Shown one piece after another: positions 1 to 9,473 of a DNA stretch of 64,000 nt; position 1 is the first letter of the stretch; every line of letters begins with the position of its first letter. The stretch is taken from NCBI RefSeq assembly GCF_000472865.1, contig NZ_AXAP01000007.1, positions 788 to 64,787 of the forward strand. Reading direction: 5' to 3'. The translations under genes and the position numbers were made by a program. The DNA comes from Bradyrhizobium elkanii WSM2783. GTDB lineage: Bacteria > Pseudomonadota > Alphaproteobacteria > Rhizobiales > Xanthobacteraceae. Below the pieces are notes generated by a model. The model did not search any database, had not been told where the DNA came from, and saw nothing but the letters and a program-made list of their open reading frames with translations.

Positions 1-2
1 TG

Positions 3-205
3 ATCCGGATCTTCGAAGAGCTGCGCGGCCGCGGCTATGACGGCGGTTACGATGCGGTGCGGCGTTACGCCAGGCGGTGGAGCAAAGAACGCGGGCAATC
101 GACGGCCGCCGCTTATGTCCCGCTGAGCTTTGCCCCAGGCGAAGCCTACCAGTTCGACTGGAGCCACGAGGTGGTCTTGCTGAGCGGCACCACGACGATG
201 GCCGC
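3..205 (+). mobile_element. IS21-family transposase (IstA) fragment, truncated at both ends
   Basis: Frame 3 reads IRIFEELRGRGYDGG, then RRYARRW, then PLSFAPGEAYQFDWSHE. These are the conserved central stretches of IS21-family IstA; the DWSHE segment is at the start of the DDE catalytic region. After about position 205 the reading frame continues but no longer resembles IstA, so the element is cut there. The 5' part lies outside the window. No IstB helper or terminal repeat is visible on this side. It is a remnant and marks the left side of the accessory region. Confidence 0.75.
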
Positions 206-224
206 GCACCGCTCGGGATGGCGA

Positions 225-848
225 TCAGTCGCTACGCGGCCGGTGAGTGAGTTTGTAATCGGGCTCCGGCAGACCAAGCGGCGTATAGAGATAGCTCACC
301 ATCAGCGAGGGGACACCACGGCTCGCGATCTCAATTAGCGATCCATGCTCTGCGTTTTCGGTCAAATCTTCCGTGACGTGAGCAAGACCCTTGTTCGTCA
401 GCTGAAAAACAGCGAGCAAAGCATTTTCCGCTTCTTCCCGTGGTCTTGGATAGCGGTTCAGAACTTCGTCAGGAGCGACTTTCTTAAGATTGCCGCTAGA
501 GTTGCTGAAATTTTCGATGCCGACATCGCGACTGCGACGCTTCTTAATATTGCCAAGTCGTCCGTCGCCAATCATGCATAAGCCTAGAAATTCCAACAAC
601 GCGCGACAGTGCATCAGGCCAGCCTCGATGGCCGGATTCGTGAATGCGTTTAGGTTTCCCTCAATCACTAACTTCTCGTTGGCGTAGATATTCATGGGCG
701 CAGCGCCCAAGGTCGCTTGAAGCTTCAATGCCCGATTGAGAACTGCGACAGCTTGCATCCGATATGGCAGCAGTTCGTGCAGCAAACGATCATTGTTCAT
801 GTCGATTCTGTTGTCAGTCCTATTCATGCCGAGCGCATCTAGGATCAC
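225..848 (-). CDS. hypothetical protein, about 200 aa
   Basis: A 207-codon frame on the minus strand that begins where the IstA similarity ends. I recognise no family. The product is soluble and mostly helical, with no signal peptide or membrane segment. The stretch AIEAGLMHCRALLEFLGL around residue 75 looks like the amphipathic helices of HEPN-like or ApeA-type helical bundles, but no R-x4-6-H catalytic motif is present. Several starts are possible (codons 1, 8 and 17) and none has a convincing ribosome site. It is probably a cargo gene of the accessory region. Function unknown. Confidence 0.5.
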   Translation of the reverse strand: MILDALGMNRTDNRIDMNNDRLLHELLPYRMQAVAVLNRALKLQATLGAAPMNIYANEKLVIEGNLNAFTNPAIEAGLMHCRALLEFLGLCMIGDGRLGNIKKRRSRDVGIENFSNSSGNLKKVAPDEVLNRYPRPREEAENALLAVFQLTNKGLAHVTEDLTENAEHGSLIEIASRGVPSLMVSYLYTPLGLPEPDYKLTHRPRSD

Positions 849-1032
849 GTGGCGGAAAACACCTTACACGCCTTCTGGCACGCCTGCCGGAGAAGCACTT
901 CGCTTCGCAAGCACCGATTCGCATCAAAACCCTTTCATTCTTCTTCCAGGCATCGCGCGTCTCCATTCGGCCTATTCGCCGGGTCGCCAACCTATACCTT
1001 GATCACATTGAGCAATAATCACCCGCGCGCCA

Positions 1033-1575
1033 CTAAAAGCGAAGGTTTTCGAGATGCGGGTCGAGGTTGATGAAATTTGACGCCGCGTCTCGAAGCTCTC
1101 GCGCGCAATGTCCCCAGAACACGACTTCGACCTTAAATCCATCCTCAGCGAGTTCGAGCAGCGTCGGCACATAATCCCTGTCACCAGCAACAAGAACGAA
1201 AAGATCCTCGTCCTTTTTTCCTTGTTTGTAGGCATCCTTCGTCATCTTGGTTGCGATGGCGGTATCGATCTTCTTTTCTTTGTTAGAGAAATTTCGATCT
1301 TCCAGTTGTAGGTCAAATCCTGCCTTTTCTGCATGCTTCCAGATACTGTCATTCGGCGGTGGCCTCGAGCCAAACAAGATCGCACGTTTGATCTTCGAGA
1401 GATCGTCGCCGGTGAGGAACGAGTGAAGCTTGCCGAAGCTGATGTTGTATGTCGGGTCTAATATTTTCTGATTCATTGCCTCGATTATGCTCGGGGCCTT
1501 ACCGGTTTTCACTGCGGCGACCCGCCGGCCTTCGATGAAAAGGTTTGAATTATCAACATAGATGTAGTCAGCCAT
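1033..1575 (-). CDS. NYN domain protein (PIN-like ribonuclease fold)
   Basis: The 180-residue product starts MADYIYVDNSNLF and contains FVLVAGDRDYVPTLLELAEDG. These are the first Asp-Asn motif and the GD.D motif of NYN domains (LabA/DUF88 group), which are PIN-like, metal-dependent ribonucleases. KVEVVFWG and the closing NFINLDPHLENL are also typical of the fold. I chose the ATG at 1575 rather than the GTG at 1590 because a GGGGGG ribosome site lies just before it. It stands alone, 75 bp downstream of the DUF4238 gene on the same strand. The substrate is unknown. NYN proteins occur in RNA turnover and in anti-phage cassettes, so a defence role is possible but unproven. Confidence 0.75.
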   Translation of the reverse strand: MADYIYVDNSNLFIEGRRVAAVKTGKAPSIIEAMNQKILDPTYNISFGKLHSFLTGDDLSKIKRAILFGSRPPPNDSIWKHAEKAGFDLQLEDRNFSNKEKKIDTAIATKMTKDAYKQGKKDEDLFVLVAGDRDYVPTLLELAEDGFKVEVVFWGHCARELRDAASNFINLDPHLENLRF

Positions 1576-1650
1576 GATGCCCCCCTGCACGAGATAAGGG
1601 CACGCTACAGCCTAAGGGCGACTTGGTCAAAGCATTCGCAAACGACCCAG

Positions 1651-3724
1651 CTACGTCGGCGGTTGCGGCGGTACAGCCATTATCATCGTTCCCTGCGTGT
1701 TTGGATCGCGCCAGAGAATGATTCCGCTCGCGCACAGCACGCGCTCGGCATGGATGTTGAGGTCGTAGAAGTCGCCGCGCGTCCAAGTCTCCTTTTGCCA
1801 GAAGTGTTGGAGGTCTTTGGAGAACACCTCAATCCAACTGGTGAGCTGCCGTAAACCCATTGCAGCGCCCACCTCTGTTTCGGGGGCTGGGAATTCCATT
1901 TTACCCATGCCGTGACGATGGCCGACGAGCCGGGCGGCGCTGATCAAAATGTCGGACGCCGCTCCCAGCGTAGCTTCAAAGAGCTCGGGAAAGTTCTCGT
2001 TAGCTGCGTGCTCTTCCTTCGCTTTCGCGATGTTCGTATAGGCGGTATCAAACGAGCAGATCAGGTATTTGGAGAACTCTTGCTCTACCAGATCATCCGC
2101 CCCGAATTCGGCGCTGTCGCGCGCGTAGCGATAGGCGCGCAACGCCTTGCGGACAGCGCAATGCAATACGCCATCATGATCGTTAATCATGACGGGCTCC
2201 ATGAGAAAACCAGGAAGAGCCTTCTCGATCTGGCTCAGCGTGGAGGCCTGCGCAAGCCCCGCCACGAGAAGATGAAGCGCCACCTCGGCGTCTTGCTGCT
2301 CTTCGCCGACGAGAGACAGGCCATAGGCGGCATTTAGAACGATGCGTACCTTGGTGGCGCCTTCGCGCACCACCAAGGCAGTGGCCACTCCTTGCGCGAT
2401 GTGGTCGGGGATTCCTTCGGGGGTCGTATTGACGTCGAACCCGCGCTCCATCTCGGAGAGCGCGGACTGAAAGCCCGCCGCGAAAGTGATGCCATCCAAG
2501 CGGTCGAGATCGAATAGTGGCCGGAGTTGCCCGACGAGGCGCTGCGTCTTTTCGCTGAGCGGCGCGACCTCCTCTTCAGTGCCGAGGCTAATAAAGGACA
2601 TTTGATAGCTCAGCGGCGGCAGCGGAAGCGGCTCGCCGCCGCCTTCGCTTGACGTCTTGTTCGGAAGCACGTCTTTCAGGACGTTCTGAATGACGGCATC
2701 GATTTGACCTGTCCAGCGCGCGCCCATGCTCACGCCCAATTCCGCGAAGATCGGTGCTGGTGAAGCAGTGATGAAAAGTTCCTCGCTACAAGATGCGGCG
2801 TCGTGATTGAAGTTGGCGAGATCGGGCGCGGCATGTCCGGGTCGGACGCCCACGAGCAGCTTTTCCGACGTGAGAGGCATAACCACCGCGGAAACCAACT
2901 TCGTCTTGGTCATCATGTACGGAACGAATATCCCGCCCGCTTCATCAACGCCAAGTGCCACGCAATCGGGCAGGATCGCGCCCCTCTGGCGGCGCGGCGC
3001 GAACGTGCCACTCAAGCTCCTCTAAAGAGGTCTTGCGTGATTCCGCGACCGACCCGTCGCCCAGCGCCTTGATGTGGGCCTCACGCACCATGCCATCGAG
3101 GCCGCCAACTAGGGCGGTGAACAGCTCCGCGAAGCCGAGAGTTACGGCGTCAAAGTTGCCGACGAAGTATTCTTTCGCCATCATAAAAATTGCCCTGTCG
3201 AGCACGACCTTCGGGATCGGCAACAGGCCGAGCTGCGTTTTGAGATGAGACTCGTTTTCTAGCATGCGCGCGGCATGCTCATTCCACGTCGGGTTTGGCA
3301 CCGGCTCCGCCAAGCCGAGCATGGTGGCGACAGTGTCTTCGTCGGCGAAGGCTTCGGCTGCCGCCGTCACAAGCCCCTCCATGCCGGTGCCGAAAATGCG
3401 ACGCAAGTTGGCGCTGCGCGGCGTCAGGTGAGCGATGACTTCCGCAGCGACATCGGCATCCGCTTTGCCATCAATCTGAATGGCGCGCAGCTTTATCAGC
3501 AGGCCGCCCAACCTGTTCTCGTATTCCGTGATCATGTCGTCGAGCGTTTTGCTGCCGTCGCTCGACAGGCGCGAGTAAAAGTAGCGCTGCGCCAGCACGT
3601 CGCTAATTGATGCGGGGAAGTTGCCGCCGTTCCTGCGATGGACATAAGTCTTTTCGGCTTTCAGGTCGAAAAGAAATCCGCGCTGCAAGGATTGGGGAAC
3701 ATGATGTTGTTTCTTGCCCGACAC
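1651..3724 (-). pseudogene. DUF4238 domain protein, split by one frameshift
   Basis: The 5' frame (2945-3724) begins MSGKKQHHVPQSLQRGF, the HHVPQ start of DUF4238. The 3' frame (1651-3015) opens with AILPDCVALGV and PLTSEKLLVGV, the matching C-terminal strands of the same domain. The frames overlap by 71 bp. Dropping one base from the run CCCC at 2981-2984 (GGGG on the coding strand) gives continuous ...AAPPEG-AILPDCVAL..., a protein of about 690 residues with a long unique C-terminal half. So this is one gene with a one-base indel in a homopolymer, not two overlapping genes. It is either a real mutation or a sequencing error. DUF4238 proteins have no established biochemical role and are common in accessory regions. 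Confidence 0.75.
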
Positions 3725-3951
3725 GATGACACTCGATGTTGAGATTGCAATTTAGCCGATTGCTGTTGACCTGCCCGACACCTACTCGGCGGACTTCTGC
3801 TTGGCGATCAAGCGCAGCCTCTCAGATTAACGGTGCAGCGGTTTTCCAAACCACAAACGAGAACAACATGACCTCGGGATTGGGCATTTAACGCTTGCAG
3901 TGCACTGCCAAGCGACAGTGGCCCGATTACACGCACGGTGTAGGTCAACCA

Positions 3952-4908
3952 CTAGTTCTTCAAGCGCCCCCGAAATGTAACGATGTCGCTCGGGTCGTCG
4001 GTACGATGGATCATGCGATGACAATTCGCGCATAGAACTGCAAAGTCCTTGGCGATGTTGTATTGGACGGCGACGCCCTCTGTCAGTGCGCTGATGGGCG
4101 TAAGGTGGTGAGCCTCTATAAAGCCTTGGCCGATGTCCCCATAGCGAGCGGAAAAGTCCAAATTACACGCTTGGCAGACCGTGCCATGATACTTTTTCGC
4201 CGCCTTTGCTGCCGTGCCATTTCTTTCAATCTTCTTGTGTAAGACGTACTTTCTCTTTTCAGTTATGGTCGCGTTGTCCGGAAGGTTGAAATCTGAAACC
4301 TCCATGTCTGCATCGGTGTCGGCGTCCAGGCCACCCCGAAATGTCAACGCTCGATAGGCGCGGATCAATAATTGAAGATCGTCTCGCAGCACCGGTTCAC
4401 TCGGCAACTCGGCAAGACTGTAACTGAATCCCAAACAATGACCCGCACTGTAGTCTCCGGGAAGCCGAGCATCAGACCCTGTCTCAATCTTGATTGTTGG
4501 GGCTGCCGACACGAATTCCGGCAATCGTTTTCTAACGAAATAAGCGCGGTCGCTTAGAATGTCGCGCGTCCTTGAACCAAATTCCTGTCGGGTGGAAGTC
4601 GTGCCTTGGTTCAGCGAAAGAAAAACAATTGGCTCCGTCGCGTGAAATAAGTAAACCACATAGTATCCGCGTGTGGCGCTCGTGGTCACGACAGGGTCAA
4701 AAACGGCAATCCACGGAACAGCCGCCCAGTTTCCTTGTCCCGGACTGGCTTGAACAATAAGGCCACTCCCCTGATCGCCGAGACCTTCCGTTGCTGCTTG
4801 TTTGCCTTCGCCTCTCATGAAGCGAGCTAGCGGGTGGGCTTCCAATGGGTGTTTCCGGGCCTCAGGAAATTCCGTGATGATACGTTGCAAGGTATCTCGT
4901 AAGGGCAT
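3952..4908 (-). CDS. MrcB_N (DUF3578)-HNH endonuclease, likely type IV restriction enzyme
   Basis: Domain order: an N-terminal segment (roughly residues 40-190) with the WAAVPWIAVFD and GYYVVYLF strands typical of MrcB_N/DUF3578 modified-DNA-recognition domains, then a C-terminal HNH nuclease. The HNH carries the zinc pair CQAC, the core EAHHLTPIS, a conserved Asn, and CANCHRMIH. This architecture is that of McrA/ScoMcrA-like modification-dependent restriction enzymes. No methyltransferase is adjacent, as expected for type IV. The ATG at 4908 (MPLRDTL) is preferred over a TTG at 4986 that adds 26 low-complexity residues. The modified base recognised cannot be told from sequence. Confidence 0.75.
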   Translation of the reverse strand: MPLRDTLQRIITEFPEARKHPLEAHPLARFMRGEGKQAATEGLGDQGSGLIVQASPGQGNWAAVPWIAVFDPVVTTSATRGYYVVYLFHATEPIVFLSLNQGTTSTRQEFGSRTRDILSDRAYFVRKRLPEFVSAAPTIKIETGSDARLPGDYSAGHCLGFSYSLAELPSEPVLRDDLQLLIRAYRALTFRGGLDADTDADMEVSDFNLPDNATITEKRKYVLHKKIERNGTAAKAAKKYHGTVCQACNLDFSARYGDIGQGFIEAHHLTPISALTEGVAVQYNIAKDFAVLCANCHRMIHRTDDPSDIVTFRGRLKN

Positions 4909-5363
4909 TGTAGGCTTTCTTGATCCCAAAACGGGTACTTCCACAATTCGTCGAGTGGACCGAGTTGTATTGTGGTTTTTTCTCAATCTATTGTTGGACG
5001 ATGAATGTCAAAGGAATTCCGAGCCCCGATTGTGTAACTAGCAACAACATGCTGCCGGCTTGAGGCCATCTCCAGCATTCATTGAGAGGGCGGTGCATTT
5101 ATGCCGTATAATTGACGACGGTCCGGCAACTTGGTCCGCGCGACAGCGATGAGGAGAGGCCGTCAGTGGCGCGATAGAGCGCCACAAAGGTGAAGCTGTG
5201 AAACGGCGGCTTTGCGAATTGGTCAGTTCGTAGCGCGGCATACGCCATCGGCAAGGGCCACTCCGCCAGCGTTCTGGGGCGCGGCGGGGAAGTGGACAGT
5301 TCCTTGGCTTTACCAGCAAGCATGATGCGTTGGAGTGGATCAGGGAGAAATCGCAGGCGTAGA
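4909..5363. other. intergenic stretch, no supported gene
   Basis: About 450 bp between the HNH gene and the coiled-coil membrane protein. Short overlapping frames on the minus strand (5038-5323) have no ribosome site, no recognised motif and no shared frame. I see no RNA gene or repeat here. Confidence 0.5.
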
Positions 5364-5906
5364 TTATTGTTCAGAGGTAGAAGATGGACCTTTTTTCGCG
5401 GCCCGAACCTTCTGTAGCAACTTGTAGGTCATGTCATGAATTCTGCGCGCGGAGCGCTCGCGTTGTTTTGCCTCCGCCAACATCTGGCGACTTTCCTTAG
5501 TCGTAGTCTCTATTCTTTGGGTTTGTTCAGTCAACCGGTCATCGAAATCGTCGCTTACCGATTGAACGTCTGCCTTCATTCTTTCGATCACCGCTTCGTG
5601 CTCGGTTTGAGTAACGTAGATTTTTGCGAGCCTTTTGGAGAAATAGACATAGAACAAAAAGTAAAGCGACGTGCCGAAGGATAGGTCGCCAATAATCACG
5701 AAAAACCAGCGCGCTTGCTCCTGCGTCATGTTTAAGACGCCTTCCCTAAACGAGAGAAGGCGAGCGACCCAAACGGGTCCGATCACAGTAGCGACGATCT
5801 CGGTTGGCGCCGCACCCAAAAAGGTACAGATCGCCGAAAACGCAAAACCTACATAGCTGGCGACCTGAACAGTAATCGCCACCCAACGTCGAATCTTCCG
5901 CCGCAT
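5364..5906 (-). CDS. small membrane protein with C-terminal coiled coil
   Basis: The 180-residue product has two hydrophobic segments (about residues 12-32 and 66-88, the latter FFVIIGDLSFGTSLYFLFYV). A long charged helix follows (about 95-165), rich in E, K, R and Q and predicted to form a coiled coil. It is probably an inner-membrane protein with a cytoplasmic stalk. I recognise no family. It stands alone on the minus strand. The start at 5906 gives MRRKIRRW, a positively charged N terminus before the first membrane segment, which fits membrane insertion. Confidence 0.55.
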   Translation of the reverse strand: MRRKIRRWVAITVQVASYVGFAFSAICTFLGAAPTEIVATVIGPVWVARLLSFREGVLNMTQEQARWFFVIIGDLSFGTSLYFLFYVYFSKRLAKIYVTQTEHEAVIERMKADVQSVSDDFDDRLTEQTQRIETTTKESRQMLAEAKQRERSARRIHDMTYKLLQKVRAAKKGPSSTSEQ

Positions 5907-6421
5907 GCTACCGCCCCAGCCTACCGCGTCATATCACGTTCTCCTTTTCGTTCGCAGGAGCCAGGCGAGCGTCATCAAGAATTAACCACAGGGGTCAGTT
6001 TTCAAACTGACGCCTACTCCAGACCAAAGTACCGCCGCCGGCCATCCCTGATGCCTCAAGGCGGCCGTTAACAGGATGCGGCCCATGTCTCTCGGATGGG
6101 CGCTGGGAGGGCCTAGTGGCCACCGCCGCCTTGCCGTGCTGGCACGGAAATAACGAGCCTACACAGGCCTCAGCCGGTCATACCTCGATTTAGTGGCCTG
6201 ATCGCGGTCCTGAACAGTGCTCATGTGGTCGAGACTGAGGCCAGCATCCGGCTTCGGGCTCATCACTTTGGGTGACCGTAACCGGCTACCAAACCGGCGC
6301 GCCTGCATTTAACCCAATGACCTCCGGATTCCCATCGGGGACAAGGATCAAGAAGCAGGTAGGGACGTTACGGACACCCCCACCGTGGGGGAAAATTTCG
6401 ACGTGAAGCATGCTTTTTTGT
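5907..6421. other. intergenic stretch, no supported gene
   Basis: About 515 bp with only short unconvincing frames. There is a small inverted repeat around GTCAGTTTTCAAACTGAC (5995-6012). This could be a terminator-like hairpin, but no T tract follows. Nothing else recognised. Confidence 0.5.
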
Positions 6422-7837
6422 TTAAGGGATCGGTCCGGCAGGACTGGAAGCTTTTGCTCCGGCGGCATTGCTCTCTACGACCTTGAGGTCGGAGCGCGCA
6501 CGAACCAGTACTTGCTGAGTTTGCCGGTTCCTCATGATTACGTAGTCACTCGTGAAGGCTATGAATTGCCAATCCGTTTCCTGATACTCCGCATCGCTGA
6601 ATTTTACGATACGCCTTGGACTTGTTTCACTTGGGCGGTTGAGCGAGTTGATTTCAAGAATGACGCCCGAAATTGTGTTCACGAAGCTTAAGAAAATCAA
6701 ACTAACGAGGAGAAATGCTTTGAGCGGATTTTCAAAGTATCGCGCACTCATGCGCCCAACCACGAACGATCCTACGTAAATCATTCCCGCCAATGCGAGC
6801 AATGGGTCAACCACTCCTGCCATGTAGTAGTGAAACGCCAAAGCAGGAAGGCTTGATAAGCCGACAATATGCCAAGTGATGCTATCAATTCTGCCGGGCA
6901 CGGATTTGCGTCGCAAATCCTCTTGGGTCAGCGAATAAGCGTTTGCGCTAGAGAGATAGGTAAAGCCGAATGCGGCTGTTAGCATGGCACTGAACAACAC
7001 TTGTCCGGTAATATTGAGACTTCGCGAAAGATAGTCCGACACGCCAAAATACTCTTGGAAGGGAAATCCAAAGTACTTTCCTAGAATGAACACGCGTGTA
7101 TAGCCAAGCACCACAAGCAGTGTGCCGAGCAGGGCTAGCAGTGTCGAAAGGTCGGAAAAAGAAAAATCGATCTTGATGTAGTTACTTTGCGCGAGTTCGG
7201 ATTGCAGCCGAACAACGTTTGCTCGCAGAAACTTACCCACTGATCGGGGCTTTGTCGTTTCGTTGAGTGGGTCGGGCAAATCCTTAAACCAAACGGTACC
7301 CTTCCAGTATTCAGCGCTTGGTCGCTCCTTTGCAAGTTCTTCCAGCGGTCGAATTTCTTGCGCAGCAATAAACGCAACGTAGTTATGTAAATTTACGTAC
7401 TTTTCGATAGTCGGGTTTAAGTTGTGCTCGGATGCAAATGCGATAGCGCTCGTATCGTCAGGCTTTGGGGAATCGCGCAAGACCCACGTAATGAACCGAC
7501 TGCGAAGTAGTGTATGCTCAAAGGCGTTGAAATCACCACGCTGTTCACTTGCCGTCCGAGTAAAATGGTTGATCGAATTGAAGATGCCTTCGAAGATTGG
7601 CGATGTACTGTCTATGGGCTTTTTTTCGAAAATGAGCGTCCAGCATTCCACAAAACAAGCCGTGACGCAGTGGCGTGATAACTTGTCGTAGTACTTTTGT
7701 CGCCTCCAGAGCGCCAAGTCTAGTAAGCGGTAAAATGGCCAAGCAATTGCGGTGCCGAAAAAGGTCAGTAGCGAGCCTAGCTTGTCACTCAAGCGTCCCT
7801 GAAGCGATTTTCTTCCAGACATTGGGTGCCACGGCAT
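6422..7837 (-). CDS. hypothetical multi-pass membrane protein
   Basis: The 471-residue product has a soluble N-terminal part of about 215 residues, followed by roughly six hydrophobic segments (near residues 225-250, 275-300, 325-345, 350-372 and 380-405, with a short one near residue 35). It ends in a hydrophilic tail. I recognise no family and no catalytic motif. It is a single gene with long flanking gaps on both sides, typical of accessory cargo. An internal Met at codon 6 is an alternative start. Membrane effectors occur in abortive-infection systems, but nothing here links it to a partner. Confidence 0.6.
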   Translation of the reverse strand: MPWHPMSGRKSLQGRLSDKLGSLLTFFGTAIAWPFYRLLDLALWRRQKYYDKLSRHCVTACFVECWTLIFEKKPIDSTSPIFEGIFNSINHFTRTASEQRGDFNAFEHTLLRSRFITWVLRDSPKPDDTSAIAFASEHNLNPTIEKYVNLHNYVAFIAAQEIRPLEELAKERPSAEYWKGTVWFKDLPDPLNETTKPRSVGKFLRANVVRLQSELAQSNYIKIDFSFSDLSTLLALLGTLLVVLGYTRVFILGKYFGFPFQEYFGVSDYLSRSLNITGQVLFSAMLTAAFGFTYLSSANAYSLTQEDLRRKSVPGRIDSITWHIVGLSSLPALAFHYYMAGVVDPLLALAGMIYVGSFVVGRMSARYFENPLKAFLLVSLIFLSFVNTISGVILEINSLNRPSETSPRRIVKFSDAEYQETDWQFIAFTSDYVIMRNRQTQQVLVRARSDLKVVESNAAGAKASSPAGPIP

Positions 7838-8226
7838 GGTTTGCTGTCGCGCAGGTTGTGGATCGATCCAGTCTTAGTATCGCTGGCTCGCAACTTGCGA
7901 CAGGCCCGCCCTAGGTTTTCGTCAAGATTATTTTCGCATGTTCGTTGCGCAAAAGGCCCTTATCGAAATGAACATAGTGTTGTGCGAAGAGTACCCTGCG
8001 AATGGGAGCGTTACTTGCTGGCGTGGAAACGGGTTTTTATTTTTAGGCGGATCATAGAGCGTCACGGCGGCGCGGCCTGCGCAGCGCTCTCACGTATCCG
8101 AGCCACTTCGCAGTAATTGCGCGGAGCGCCCCGTAGGGGCAATACTCTTGAATGGCGAGGGTGCCGTTTTACACGATGCTTTTTTTGCGACGCTTCTTCG
8201 TCTGATGAAATTTCACAGGGTGTGCC
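7838..8226. other. intergenic stretch between divergent genes
   Basis: About 390 bp separating the minus-strand membrane protein from the plus-strand HNH gene. It must hold both promoters, but I cannot place -35/-10 boxes with confidence. A short GC-rich palindrome, GCGCGGCCTGCGCAGCGC, lies near 8070. No coding frame is supported. Confidence 0.45.
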
Positions 8227-9084
8227 TTGCAAAATCATTTTTACCCGCCGATACGACAATGCATCTACTGTGGCGAAACCAAATTGCCCGCGGGCGTGAG
8301 TAAATTTGGAGACGAGCACATCATTCCGCTGGCGCTTGGCGGAAACCTTATTTTACCCGAGGCGTCATGCAAAACTTGCGAGAGGATCATAAACCGGGAA
8401 ATCGAAACTCCCGTCCTGAGCCAAGAATGGGGTTTCCTTCGCGCAAAACGTGAATTTCCAACTCGGAATAAGAAAAAGCGCAAGACGCACGTCATCGTTT
8501 ATCGGCATGACGGCAGATCAATGAAGGTGCCTGTGGCGGACTATCCCTCGCCGGTTCCTTTATACAAGTTCGGCGAGCCTCGCATCCTTACAGGACTTCC
8601 GTTTGGGACCGACCACCTGCGATGGACGATGGAGATCCTTGGAGATCACGACGCCGAAGCGGAAATGCGACGAAGGCACCCTGACTGGAATGGCCATCAC
8701 AAACTGAGAGCGCAGCCCTATCCGTTTGCTCGCCTTCTTGCAAAAATTGCCTATGGATACGTTGTCGCGGAATGGGGCATTGCTGGTTTCAGCCCGCTTG
8801 GACTTGATATAATTCTCGGCCGTTCCGATGACTATTTTTATACTGTCGGTGGAAGTTGGGATATTGCAGAACCAATCCCTGACGGAGATCATATTACTGA
8901 TATCTTCTTGCAAGTTTTAAGCCCGACGGTTCTGCAAATTCGGGTGAACATAAGATTGTTCTCAAAGACCAGAATGCCTTCCTACACGGTTGTTGTTGGC
9001 AACATCGACCTTCAAGACTCGCAGCACTTGATCACGTTCGCAAAGCATTACGCGGACGGCAAAGTTCCCGACATGGCGACCTAA
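8227..9084 (+). CDS. HNH endonuclease domain protein
   Basis: The product (285 aa) opens with QCIYCGETKLPAG and continues GDEHIIPLALGGN, then SCKTCERIIN. This is a zinc-binding C-x2-C pair, the HNH core His in EHIIP, the conserved Asn, and a second C-x2-C. The remaining 200 residues are unrecognised and may bind DNA or a modified substrate. The start is a TTG at 8227, with AGGG a few bases upstream; in-frame stops at 8203 and 8206 exclude a longer protein. It is likely a DNA endonuclease in this accessory region, of the same broad type as the broken HNH gene at 13.8 kb. Confidence 0.65.
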   Translation: MQNHFYPPIRQCIYCGETKLPAGVSKFGDEHIIPLALGGNLILPEASCKTCERIINREIETPVLSQEWGFLRAKREFPTRNKKKRKTHVIVYRHDGRSMKVPVADYPSPVPLYKFGEPRILTGLPFGTDHLRWTMEILGDHDAEAEMRRRHPDWNGHHKLRAQPYPFARLLAKIAYGYVVAEWGIAGFSPLGLDIILGRSDDYFYTVGGSWDIAEPIPDGDHITDIFLQVLSPTVLQIRVNIRLFSKTRMPSYTVVVGNIDLQDSQHLITFAKHYADGKVPDMAT

Positions 9085-9152
9085 GGTCGAGTTGAGCTAC
9101 CATAGTTCCGTCACGGATTTGCTTGAAGCTTCAAACGTCTAGGAGGCGGCAA

Positions 9153-9473
9153 ATGGGCAGACCAATTGGCAGCTTGAACCGACAGAAGCCGTTTGCTGAC
9201 GCGCTGCGGATGGAAATCCGCGCTGCCAATGATCATCGCCACTTGCGCGCCATCGCGCGAAAACTAATCGAGATGGCAGAGGGCGGCGATTTGCAAGCCA
9301 TCAAAGAGATCGGGGATAGGTTGGACGGTAAGTGCGCGCAGACCATCGAGCGCGGCGACGTTTCGGTGGAAGCGCTGTCCGACGCCGAACTGTTCGCGAT
9401 CATTCGGGGCGAATCATTCGAACCGCTAAACAAGCCGGTGCTTATTTGCGGGCCTGTTCCGCCAACCAAATAG
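9153..9473 (+). CDS. DUF5681-like small protein
   Basis: The 106-residue product begins MGRPIGSLNRQKPF, the GRP-GS-N opening of DUF5681-type proteins found next to phage and plasmid genes. The start at 9153 is fixed by a perfect AGGAGG six bases upstream, although the frame remains open to 9123. It is basic at the N terminus and acidic in the middle (AEGGDLQAIKEIGDRLDG), as in small terminase-like or DNA-associated adaptors. It lies 68 bp after the HNH gene on the same strand and may share its transcript. Function is not established. Confidence 0.65.
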   Translation: MGRPIGSLNRQKPFADALRMEIRAANDHRHLRAIARKLIEMAEGGDLQAIKEIGDRLDGKCAQTIERGDVSVEALSDAELFAIIRGESFEPLNKPVLICGPVPPTK

